Below, piece by piece: positions 1 to 7,565 of a stretch of 41,851 nucleotides of DNA; positions within the stretch are counted from its first letter, which is position 1; every line of letters begins with the position of its first letter. The stretch covers positions 1 through 41,851 of the forward strand of contig JAAYDF010000196.1 of assembly GCA_012729395.1 (NCBI GenBank). Direction: 5' to 3'. The notes beneath the pieces were generated by a model. The model was not told the origin of the DNA. It searched no databases and saw only the letters and a program-made list of their open reading frames with translations. A program made the position numbers and the translations under genes. Source of the DNA: Phycisphaerae bacterium (GTDB lineage Bacteria; Planctomycetota; Phycisphaerae; UBA1845; PWPN01).

Positions 1-2
1 CG

Positions 3-332
3 GAGTACGTCTACGGCCCGGACTACGTCGACGAGTTCATCGTCCAGACGTACAACGACGGCCTGGGCAACCAGCAGCCGCTGTTCATGCTCCAGGACGG
101 GAACTACAACGTCGTGGCTCTGCTGGGTCAGACCGGGCAGGTGCTCGAGCAGTACGTCTGGGACCCCTACGGCACGCCGGTCGTCAAGCACACCAGCGCC
201 ACGCCCGCCCCGGTCAACCGCGTCGGCCACTAGGGCCTCTTCTGGCACAGCCTCGACGGCTCCGCCACCTTCAACACCCCCGACCCCGCAGCCACCCCCA
301 CCGCCACCGGCCTGTACTACAACCGCAATATG
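3..332 (+). pseudogene. RHS/YD-repeat protein, C-terminal core fragment, broken
   Basis: The open frame enters from the left edge and reads as the end of an RHS repeat core (EYVYGPDYVDEFIVQTYNDG, then VLEQYVWDPYGTPVV and NRVGH), followed by a TAG at 231-233. The same frame continues after the stop with GLFWHSLDGS and GLYYNRN, which is the normal continuation of the conserved RHS core (typically NR.GHQG...GLYYNRNRWY). The stop therefore sits where a CAG glutamine codon is expected. Homology ends at about 332, shortly before a palindromic element begins at 361. RHS proteins are large surface or secreted repeat proteins, often toxin carriers. I infer a decayed or truncated copy; the 5' part lies outside the window, so I cannot tell whether an intact gene with a C-terminal toxin ever existed here. 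Confidence 0.75.
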
Positions 333-360
333 AACCTTCGGCGTGGCCGTTCACGAGCTG

Positions 361-454
361 GACCACCAAGGCACTAAGACACCAAGGATGCGGCCTGGTC
401 AAGCAGTCGTACACTCGATTCTCGCTGATCATCCCTCTTGGTGTCTTGGTGGTT
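361..454. repeat. Palindromic element, copy 1 of 3 (ACCACCAAG...CTTGGTGGT)
   Basis: An imperfect inverted repeat of about 94 bp. The left arm (362-387) starts ACCACCAAGGCACTAAGACA and the right arm (434-453) ends GGTGTCTTGGTGGT, its approximate reverse complement. The roughly 45-bp centre is not palindromic. Two further copies of about 103 bp flank the GxxExxY gene near 37.7-38.3 kb. It lies about 30 bp past the point where the RHS homology stops. Confidence 0.8.
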
Positions 455-683
455 CAAGTTACTTCGCCATTGCACTCGTCGGCGGAGCGGTTGAGTCACC
501 GCGACACACGGAGCCCCGTGAACGGTCACCCTTCGGCCAACCCGAGGCTGGTCAGACGGCGTGCTGCTGACGGCACATGGGAAGGTTCCCCGGGTGGCGG
601 AGCCGCGGGCGAAGTAATCGATTGCATGCGGTCGGGATGATGCGGGGCTTGGCCAGGGAGGACTGGAGGCGTCTGCCGCGACA

Positions 684-757
<74 letters not shown>

Positions 758-1160
758 AACACCCTTTCCGCGGGGTGGGGACGGCGTCCGGCAGGCCGGT
801 CCTTCCCAGACCACGCGGGGCAGCCAGCCTTCAGAGATCCGGCTGCTCTGGATACCTATGTTGCCAACAAACGGTGCATTCGTCAAGCAACGGGGGGAGA
901 ACACCCCAGAATGAAAGAAGTGGAGGACACTGCGGAGCGAAAGGGACAGAGACTCCCATCACCGGGGGGCACATGGGGAACAGCCGGCCCGGGGGAGCGT
1001 CGCGCTAACTGAAGGCCAAATCCACCGTGAGTCAGGGCAGCGGCCGAGCGGCGCGACTGGCCGCGGGACAGGAGGGCCACCAAGCCGAAGGATAACCGCG
1101 ATGTCATGTGACTCGCTTGCCTCGGGGCAACATGGCGGCAGGCACGGGCTGAGCGATCTG

Positions 1161-1310
1161 CTGTAGTGGTCTCCGCCAGATACGCTGTGACACAGCTTCG
1201 GCCTGGGCAAGACACCCTGGCCCACACCGGCGGGATGCCGGGTGCCACACCGGGCACCGGCGAGGCGGCGGATGCCACACCTGAAGCTACAGGCCGCTTG
1301 GCGAATTGCA
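1161..1310. repeat. Dispersed repeat, copy 1 (related to 12617-12735)
   Basis: This stretch matches 12617-12735 in the same orientation. Shared blocks include CTGTGACACA, CCCTGGCCCACACCGGCGGG, GGTGCCACACC and ACAGGC. The copy here carries about 35 extra bases between the two halves. It contains the short palindromic GCCGGTG/CACCGGC motif. No coding content is evident. Confidence 0.65.
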
Positions 1311-1690
1311 GGAGCTTGTGGACTTGATCCGCACCCGAGGATGGGTGGTTCTCCGAGCGTTGCGGATGTGGAGCTGGTCCGCGTTCGGCCTCGGCGTGGG
1401 CATGCTTACGCAGTGAGGGCGTGGCGAAGGAACTGGCAAGCGAACCGCCTTGGGCCTCGGCGGCGACATGGTCGCGCGTTTGACCCGCGAGTTACACCCG
1501 CGGTGATGCGTTTACGGGATACGCTGTTCGATCGGTTCGGCGGATAGCTGGAGGGGGAGGACGCACAAACACAAGGGGGGCGTCAAGCACCTGACAGGCG
1601 ACGCGGGTGAGGCCGGTCCGGTGCATGGGCGCCCCCGTAGATGATAGGCTTTCGCGGGCGGGTCTGACCATCGGGCCATGGGGGATTTTG

Positions 1691-1783
1691 GGGCGAGGAT
1701 TGGAAATTTGAGATTTGAGATTGGGGATTGGGGGGCGAGGATTGGAAATTCGAGATTAGGAATCTGAGATTGGGGATTGGGGG
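1691..1783. repeat. Purine-rich tandem repeat, two units
   Basis: Two adjacent units of about 42 and 51 bp, each beginning GGGCGAGGATTGGAAATT and ending GAGATTGGGGATTGGG. The second has a few substitutions and about 9 extra bases. Similar degenerate AATTTGAGATTTGAGATT tracts are, as I recall, common between genes in planctomycetes. Such a G-rich purine strand could adopt non-B DNA, but I see no functional evidence. Confidence 0.75.
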
Positions 1784-2044
1784 AGGGTGGGCTTGGTCGG
1801 TGGGGTACCGGGCATGGGAAGCAAGGAGGGAGCGAGATGTCCGGGGGAGCAGCGTCCGGGGGTCGGCCGGAAAGATTTCTGGACGAAAATTCAAACTATG
1901 CCCTTGACTTTCCGATGGGATGAGATACTTACTCTTTCTATAGAAGGAGAAGCGGACTGGCGCGGTCGGGTCGAGGGTTGAGCAGGCTCTTCCGTATGTC
2001 ATTCGGATAGACTCGGTCGCCTTCCGCAAGAGGTCACTTCAAGA

Positions 2045-3364
2045 ATGGAAGATCAGTCTTTGGGCTCCGATCCGGAGCCCGACGGCGCAGGCCGAAGATC
2101 GATTAGCCTTCCAGCATCCACCATCAATGTTGTCGCGATGCCGCCGCTGGCCCTCCCGGAAAGCCGTGGAACGACCCGCCGCAAGCCGCGACCGCGAGGG
2201 TATGCCCCGCCGGGATTCGAATCCCCCCTTCCACCGCTCGGTGCTCGAACCAACGTCTTCCGCCGGCGTTACTTCCCCGGTGCCACGGTAGCCGACTGGA
2301 ATGATTGGCAGTGGCAGCTCCGCCATCGGATTCGCGATTTGATGGGGCTGGAGCGGGTTTTTCGGCTGTCGGACGAGGAGCGGTCGGCGGTCTTTCAGAT
2401 GGGTGGCGGGCTGCCGCTGGGGATCACGCCGTACTATGCCTCGCTGATGGATCCGGACGATTCGAACCATCCGACCCGCCGGACGATGATTCCGCTGCCG
2501 GGCGAGTTTATTCAGTCGCCGGGCGAGGCGGACGACCCGTTGGGTGAGGAGCATGACAGCCCGGTACCGGGCTTGGTGCATCGCTACCCGGATCGAGCGT
2601 TGTTCCTGGTGACCAACTTCTGCGCGACCTACTGCCGCTACTGCACTCGGGCGCGGATGGTCGGGCAGTCGGGCGAGTACCATTTCAACACCGCCCAGTA
2701 CCAGCGAGCCATCGACTACATCGCCGCCCATCGGCAGATTCGCGACGTGCTGCTGTCCGGGGGCGACCCACTGACCATGAACGACGAGCGGCTGGAGTGG
2801 ATCCTGTCGCGGTTGCGGGCCATTGAGCATGTCGAGTTCATCCGGATCGGGACGAAGGTGCCGGCCGTCCTGCCGCAGCGGATCACGCCGGCCCTGACGC
2901 GGATGCTGCGGCGGTACCACCCGCTGTGGATAAGCATCCACTTCATGCACCCTGTGGAGCTGACCCCGGAGGTCGGGCGGGCTTGCGAGCGGCTGGCCGA
3001 CGCGGGCATTCCACTGGGCAGTCAGACGGTGCTGGCCAAGGGGATCAACGACGATGTTGAGACGATGAAGCGGCTGATGCACGGGCTGCTGAAGATCCGC
3101 GTGAGGCCTTACTACCTGTATCAGTGCGACCCGATCTCGGGCTCGGCCCACTTTCGGACCTCGGTCGAGAAGGGCATGGAGATCATCGCGGGCCTGCGGG
3201 GCTACACGACGGGTTACGGCGTTCCGACGTTCGTGATCGACGCTCCGGGCGGCGGCGGCAAGATCCCGCTGGTCCCGGACCCGATCGTCGGACGGGATGG
3301 GGACTTCGTCCTGCTCCGCAACTACGAGGGGAACGTCTACCGTTACCCCGACCCGCAGGTATGA
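2045..3364 (+). CDS. kamA: KamA-family radical SAM lysine 2,3-aminomutase
   Basis: Predicted radical SAM, PLP-dependent enzyme converting L-lysine to beta-lysine. Over 439 residues it shows the CxxxCxxC cluster motif (C193, C197, C200, in CATYCRYC), the LLSGGDP motif (236-242), and the three residues that define lysine aminomutases: the two substrate aspartates (D362 in YQCD, D399 in VIDAP) and the PLP lysine in PGGGGK (K406). Glutamate 2,3-aminomutases replace those aspartates, so lysine is the likely substrate. Two features differ from the clostridial enzyme. The zinc-site cysteine after GIND is Asp (D337), and the C-terminal CxCxxC tail is absent, so the structural zinc site is lost. An AAGAGGT lies about 10 bp before the chosen ATG. 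The first 65 or so residues look unstructured, and M32 (2138) is an alternative start. It is the first gene of a five-gene operon, one base before the next gene. Confidence 0.93.
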   Translation: MEDQSLGSDPEPDGAGRRSISLPASTINVVAMPPLALPESRGTTRRKPRPRGYAPPGFESPLPPLGARTNVFRRRYFPGATVADWNDWQWQLRHRIRDLMGLERVFRLSDEERSAVFQMGGGLPLGITPYYASLMDPDDSNHPTRRTMIPLPGEFIQSPGEADDPLGEEHDSPVPGLVHRYPDRALFLVTNFCATYCRYCTRARMVGQSGEYHFNTAQYQRAIDYIAAHRQIRDVLLSGGDPLTMNDERLEWILSRLRAIEHVEFIRIGTKVPAVLPQRITPALTRMLRRYHPLWISIHFMHPVELTPEVGRACERLADAGIPLGSQTVLAKGINDDVETMKRLMHGLLKIRVRPYYLYQCDPISGSAHFRTSVEKGMEIIAGLRGYTTGYGVPTFVIDAPGGGGKIPLVPDPIVGRDGDFVLLRNYEGNVYRYPDPQV

Positions 3365-3365
3365 C

Positions 3366-4370
3366 ATGATCGTCGGCCTTACATACGACCTGCGAGCGGA
3401 CTACTTGGCTGCCGGCTTCGGGGAAGAGGAGACGGCGGAGTTCGACCGGCCGGACACCATCGACGCGATCGAGGCGGCGATCCGGCAGTTGGGCCATACC
3501 ACGGAGCGGATCGGTCACGTCCGGCGACTGGTGGACAAGCTGGCGGCCGGCGAGCGCTGGGACTTGGTGTTCAACATCGCCGAGGGGCTTTACGGGTACG
3601 CCCGGGAAGCCCAGGTACCGGCGTTATTGGACGCCTACAGCATTCCCTACACGTTCTCCGACGCCCTGGTGATGGCCTTGACGCTGCACAAGGGGATGAC
3701 CAAACGGGTGCTGCGGGATCTGGGCGTTCACACGACGGACTTCCGCGTGGTGGAGTCGGCGGCCGACGTGGAGGGCGTGGATCTGCGGTTTCCGCTCTTT
3801 GTGAAACCGGTGGCGGAGGGAACGGCCAAGGGCATCACGGCCCAGTCGCGGGTGACGAACAAGGCGGAGCTGGCGGCGCAGTGCGGCCGCATTCACCAGC
3901 TCTGCCGGCAGCCTGCGTTGGTGGAGCCGTTCCTGCCGGGTCGGGAGTTCACTGTGGGGATCACGGGCACCGGCTCGGCGGCGGTGGCCCTTGGAACGAT
4001 GGAGGTGGTGCTGCGGTCGTCGGCTGAGACCTTCGCGTACACGTACGTGAACAAGGAGCAGAGCGAGGAGCGGGTGGACTATCCCTTGGTGGATGGTCCG
4101 CTGGCGGCGGAGGCGGAGGCCCTGTCGCTGGCGACATGGCGGGGGCTGGGTTGCCGAGACGCCGGGCGGGTCGATCTGCGGGCTGACGCGGATGGGCGGC
4201 TGGCGGTGATGGAGGTCAATCCGCTGCCCGGCATGCACCCTCAGCATTCGGATCTGCCGATTTTGTGCGGTGCGGTCGGCTTGCCATACGTCGAGTTGAT
4301 CCGCCGCATCCTTGACTCCGCCCAGCCGCGAGTCGATGCCAATTCCCCGAGGACCGAGTCAACTTGTTGA
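3366..4370 (+). CDS. ATP-grasp ligase, D-Ala-D-Ala ligase-like (first of two)
   Basis: Predicted carboxylate-amine ligase of the D-alanine-D-alanine ligase type, 334 residues, close to normal family length. It has an N-terminal binding domain (VGLTYDLR; DLVFNIAEG at 66-74), the ATP-grasp strand FPLFVKPVAEGTAKGI with K147, the EPFLPGREFTVGI strand (187-199), and the metal/ATP motif MEVNPLPGM (282-290) with E283 and N285. These enzymes activate a carboxylate as acyl-phosphate and join it to an amine. The ATG at 3366 is one base after the kamA stop; an upstream in-frame ATG (3297) lies inside kamA and is rejected. No mur or dcw genes are nearby, so a cell-wall role is unlikely. I infer that it ligates an amino acid, possibly beta-lysine, in a small peptide or conjugate. 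Confidence 0.88.
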   Translation: MIVGLTYDLRADYLAAGFGEEETAEFDRPDTIDAIEAAIRQLGHTTERIGHVRRLVDKLAAGERWDLVFNIAEGLYGYAREAQVPALLDAYSIPYTFSDALVMALTLHKGMTKRVLRDLGVHTTDFRVVESAADVEGVDLRFPLFVKPVAEGTAKGITAQSRVTNKAELAAQCGRIHQLCRQPALVEPFLPGREFTVGITGTGSAAVALGTMEVVLRSSAETFAYTYVNKEQSEERVDYPLVDGPLAAEAEALSLATWRGLGCRDAGRVDLRADADGRLAVMEVNPLPGMHPQHSDLPILCGAVGLPYVELIRRILDSAQPRVDANSPRTESTC

Positions 4371-4469
4371 TGGACGTACCCCAACGTCGATGACGAACAG
4401 CAACAAGTTGCCTTGGTCCTGGCACAGAGCCCGTCGTTTCCGTGATGACCTCCGCAAGGTGCACCGGCC

Positions 4470-5585
4470 ATGAAGGTGGTGATTCTCCACGACGCGTTGC
4501 CGCCCGACGCCCGTCCGGATGAATTGGACGTGCTCGTGCAGGCGGAGTGCGTCAAGGAAGCCCTGCACCGGCTGGGCCATGCTTGTACCGCCCTGCCGTT
4601 GGGCCTGGATCTCGAGCGGTCGGCTGCCGGACTGCGGGAGTCAGCTCCCGATCTCGTCTTCAACCTGGTCGAGTCGGTCGGGGGCACCGGGCGGCTCATC
4701 CATTTGGCCCCGTCGCTGCTGGATCATCTACGCATTCCGTACACCGGGGCGCGGGCCGAGGCGATGTTCCTCACCTCGAACAAGTTGCTGGCCAAGCAGA
4801 TCCTGGCCACTCACGGCATCGATACCCCGGCTTGGCTGCGGGCGAATGCTTCTCAGAGCCACGACGGTAAGAAAGCGATCGCTCGCGGCCGAGAAGAACC
4901 GCTCCCTAACGGTCGCGGCTCTGATATACCACGCGGCTCTGATATGCCACACGGCGATGATCGCGTCCCCCGGTCCGAAGGATCTGAGCGACACGACGGG
5001 GCGCTCGCGGCCGCGTACATCATCAAGTCGGTGTGGGAGGAGGCGTCGCTGGGGCTGGACGATGACGCTGTCTTCCGGCCGGGCAGCTTCGAGGAGTTGG
5101 CCCGCGAGGTCGGCATGCGGGCGGAACGGCTGGGCGGCGAGGCTTTTGCCGAGGCGTTCGTCGAGGGTCGCGAGTTCAACCTGGCCCTGCTGGCGGGGCC
5201 GGACGGCCCGGAGCTCCTGCCGCCGGCGGAGATCCGCTTTGTGGACTACCCCGCCGATCGGCCGCGGATCGTCGGCTACAAGGCCAAGTGGCAGGAGGAT
5301 TCGCATGAGTACAACAACACGCCGCGTACGTTTGACTTTCCCGCCGCGGACGCGACGCTGTTAGACGCGCTTTGCGATGTGGCGCGGCGATGTTGGGACA
5401 CTCTGGGGTTGGCCGGCTACGCCCGAGTGGACTTCCGGGTGGACAGCGACGGCCGACCGTGGGTGCTCGAGGTCAACGCCAACCCATGTTTGTCGCCGGA
5501 TGCGGGCTTCATGGCCGCCGCCCGGCAAGCGGGTTTGGATATGACCGGCGTGGTCCGGCGGCTGGTGGATGGAGCGTTGCTGTGA
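4470..5585 (+). CDS. ATP-grasp ligase, D-Ala-D-Ala ligase-like (second), with repeat insertion
   Basis: Second D-Ala-D-Ala ligase-like ATP-grasp protein of the operon, 371 residues. Landmarks are MKVVILHD at the N-terminus, DLVFNLVESVGG (61-72), LTSNKLLAKQIL (101-112), the ATP-binding strand AAYIIKSVWEEASLGL (181-196, K186), EAFVEGREFNLALL (228-241) and WVLEVNANP (331-339) with the metal-binding Glu and Asn. It is clearly diverged from the first ligase, so the two probably act on different acceptors or in sequence. Residues about 129-178 form an unusual hydrophilic insert (REEPLPNGRGSD and a repeated RGSD) just before the nucleotide-binding lysine strand. It reads like a genomic repeat translated in frame, and removing it would restore normal family length. 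The start follows AAGGTGC, a weak ribosome binding site. The gap to the first ligase is 99 bp. Confidence 0.87.
   Translation: MKVVILHDALPPDARPDELDVLVQAECVKEALHRLGHACTALPLGLDLERSAAGLRESAPDLVFNLVESVGGTGRLIHLAPSLLDHLRIPYTGARAEAMFLTSNKLLAKQILATHGIDTPAWLRANASQSHDGKKAIARGREEPLPNGRGSDIPRGSDMPHGDDRVPRSEGSERHDGALAAAYIIKSVWEEASLGLDDDAVFRPGSFEELAREVGMRAERLGGEAFAEAFVEGREFNLALLAGPDGPELLPPAEIRFVDYPADRPRIVGYKAKWQEDSHEYNNTPRTFDFPAADATLLDALCDVARRCWDTLGLAGYARVDFRVDSDGRPWVLEVNANPCLSPDAGFMAAARQAGLDMTGVVRRLVDGALL
4854..5003. repeat. Repeat-like insertion inside the second ATP-grasp gene
   Basis: About 150 bp (50 codons) interrupt an otherwise well-conserved ligase without breaking the frame. The segment contains GAAGAACCGCTCCCTAACGG followed by two tandem copies of a 19-bp unit, CGCGGCTCTGATAT(A/G)CCAC (4914-4932 and 4932-4950). 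The encoded PLPNGRGSD-type peptide resembles short peptides I recall appearing as translated repeats in many planctomycete proteins; I did not check this. Confidence 0.65.
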
Positions 5586-5630
5586 CCGCGATGGGCGGCG
5601 TTTTCCTCGCTGTCACGTGAAGGATGATTG

Positions 5631-7565
5631 ATGCCTGTGTTTCGCATTCGTCGGGTCTTCGATGACGTGCTGCCGATCGACCGGGAGGAAATCGCGCACG
5701 TTCAGGAGATCCTGCGCTCGCAGTTCACCGGGGTACGGGAGAGGGAGATTGCCAGCCTGCCCGCCAAGCTGCGGAACCCGCTGAAGTACAAGTTTCGGCA
5801 CATTCTGCTGGTGGCCGACGACCTGCAGCGCCGGGTGCGGGGGTTCGCCCTGCTGTCGCACGAGCCGGAGCTGCGGTTCTGCTATCTGGATTATGTGGCG
5901 AGCGCCAAGACGCTGACAGGCGGCGGGATCGGCGGGGCACTGTACCAGCGGGTGCGGGATGAGGCCCGGCTGCTGGAAGCCCGGGGCCTGTTGTTCGAGT
6001 GTCTCCCCGACGTAGCCGAGGAGTGCGACTCGCCGGAGATCTACAAGGCGAACGTGGCCCGGCTGCGGTTTTACGAGCGGTTCGGGGCCCGGCCGATCAT
6101 CAACAACGAGTATCAACTGGCGATCAAGCCGGGCGACCGCGGGCTGCCCTACCTGGTGCTGGACCCGCTGGACACGGATCGGCCGCTACGCCGTAGCGAG
6201 GTCCAGCCGATCGTCCGGGCGATCCTCGAGCGTAAGTACGGACATCTTTGCCCGCGGGAGTACATTGACCGGGTGGCGGCTTCGTTCCGGGACGACCCAG
6301 TGCAGCTCCGGGCCCCCCGCTACATCAAGTCGTCACCGCCAACGGCCCGTCCGCCCGGTCGCCCCGAGGACGCGCGTATCGCCCTGGTGCTCAACGACAA
6401 CCACCAGATCCACCATGTGCACGATCGCGGGTACGTGGAGGCCCCGGTGCGGATCAAGGCGATCATGCAAGAGCTCGAACCGACCGGGCTGTTCGACCGG
6501 CTGGAGCCGCGCAGCTTTCCCGAGAGCATGCTCCGGACCGTGCACGATGGGCGGTTCGTCGACTACCTGAAGCGGGCCTGCGAGAACGTGCCGGCCGACG
6601 AGTCGATCTACCCGTACGTGTTTCCGATTCGCAACATCGCCCGGCCGCCGCGGGAGCTGGCCGTACGGGCGGGCTACTACTGCATCGACACGTTTACGCC
6701 GTTGAACCGCAACGCCTTCCTCGCGGCCAAGGCGGCCGTCGATTGCGCCCTGACCGGCGCCGAGTGCATCCTCAAGGGCCGGCGGTTGGCCTACGCCCTG
6801 GTCCGCCCGCCCGGGCACCATGCCGAGCGCAAGACCTTCGGCGGGTTCTGCTACTTCAACTCCAACGCGATCGCCGCCCACCACCTGAGCCGCGTCGGCC
6901 GGGTGGCCATCCTGGATATCGACTACCACCACGGCAACGGGCAGCAGGACATCTTCTACGAGCGCGACGACGTGCTGACGCTGTCGATCCACGGTCACCC
7001 GCGTTTCGCGTATCCGTACTTCTCGGGCTTCGAGGAGGAGAAGGGCCTCGGGGCGGGCGAAGGGTACAACGTGAACTTCCCGCTTGCCGAGAATCTGGAC
7101 GGTGCCCGCTACCGGCAAACGCTTGAGCGGGCTCTGAGCCGCGTCCGGCGATTCGCTCCCAGCTTCCTGGTGGTGGCCTTCGGTCTGGACACGGCCAAGG
7201 GCGACCCGACGGGTTCGTGGAGCCTGGGGGCTCAGGATTTCGAGCTGAACGGCAAGCTGATCGGGGCGTTGGGCCTGCCGACGCTGGTTGTTCAGGAGGG
7301 CGGGTATCGCACCCGTACGCTGGGCATCAACGCCCGACACTTTTTCGTCGGGCTGGCCGGGGCGGTGTTCGGCCAGCGCACGGCCGGCCCGCGCACGGCT
7401 GCCCCGCCGCTGAATGACGCTCCGGCCGCCAAACCGGCCGCCAACGGACTCAACGCCAAACCACCGGCCAACGGGCTTAAGGCACCGCCGCCTGCCGATG
7501 GTCGAACACCAAACCACAAACCCACCCCTGCCACGGAGAAACCCCTTGGACCTGCTTCTGCGTGA
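5631..7565 (+). CDS. GNAT acetyltransferase fused to histone-deacetylase-family deacetylase
   Basis: A 644-residue two-domain protein. Residues about 1-170 form a GNAT acyltransferase, with the acetyl-CoA loop GGGIGGALYQRVRDEAR (97-113) and RLRFYERFGARP (144-155). Residues about 248-580 form a class II HDAC/acetylpolyamine amidohydrolase domain with an apparently complete active site: RPPGHHAE (H396, H397), GGFCYFNSNA, the zinc ligands in DIDYHHGNG (D431, H433) and D520 (GLDTAKGDP), and the catalytic tyrosine in EGGY (Y559). The tail after about 583 is low-complexity and Ala/Pro/Lys-rich. The ATG at 5631 follows AAGGA; a TTG three bases earlier is ignored. In bacteria this deacetylase family acts on small N-acetyl amines such as acetylpolyamines. 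The acyl adder and remover on one chain, downstream of kamA, suggests control of acetylation on a beta-lysine-derived product. Confidence 0.9.
   Translation: MPVFRIRRVFDDVLPIDREEIAHVQEILRSQFTGVREREIASLPAKLRNPLKYKFRHILLVADDLQRRVRGFALLSHEPELRFCYLDYVASAKTLTGGGIGGALYQRVRDEARLLEARGLLFECLPDVAEECDSPEIYKANVARLRFYERFGARPIINNEYQLAIKPGDRGLPYLVLDPLDTDRPLRRSEVQPIVRAILERKYGHLCPREYIDRVAASFRDDPVQLRAPRYIKSSPPTARPPGRPEDARIALVLNDNHQIHHVHDRGYVEAPVRIKAIMQELEPTGLFDRLEPRSFPESMLRTVHDGRFVDYLKRACENVPADESIYPYVFPIRNIARPPRELAVRAGYYCIDTFTPLNRNAFLAAKAAVDCALTGAECILKGRRLAYALVRPPGHHAERKTFGGFCYFNSNAIAAHHLSRVGRVAILDIDYHHGNGQQDIFYERDDVLTLSIHGHPRFAYPYFSGFEEEKGLGAGEGYNVNFPLAENLDGARYRQTLERALSRVRRFAPSFLVVAFGLDTAKGDPTGSWSLGAQDFELNGKLIGALGLPTLVVQEGGYRTRTLGINARHFFVGLAGAVFGQRTAGPRTAAPPLNDAPAAKPAANGLNAKPPANGLKAPPPADGRTPNHKPTPATEKPLGPASA

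Larger units (their letters stand above)
758..2044. other. Non-coding, repeat-rich region upstream of the kamA operon
   Basis: I see no supported gene here; the open frames are short, overlap one another and show no recognisable domain. The region holds a dispersed repeat (1161-1310, related to 12617-12735) and a purine-rich tandem repeat (1691-1783). Near the right end, TTGACT at 1904-1909 could be a -35 element for the downstream operon, but there is no convincing -10 at a normal distance. An AAGAGGT at about 2028-2034 is placed as the ribosome binding site of kamA. Confidence 0.6.

Noticed and set aside
1242-1547. Possible small gene in the region before kamA
   Set aside because: The frame is Arg-rich with no domain, no ribosome binding site and overlaps a dispersed repeat; an alternative frame (LGELQELVDLIRTRGWVVL) is stopped soon after.
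2039-3367. A 442-codon minus-strand frame opposite kamA
   Set aside because: It is a shadow of kamA with low-complexity composition; the plus strand encodes conserved radical SAM motifs.
3366-5585. Cell-wall D-Ala-D-Ala ligases (ddl)
   Set aside because: Two diverged copies follow kamA with no mur genes nearby; the fold is shared but the peptidoglycan role is not supported by context.
5631-7565. Histone deacetylase as a chromatin enzyme
   Set aside because: Bacterial members of this family act on small acetyl-amines, and the operon context is metabolic; a chromatin role is not supported.
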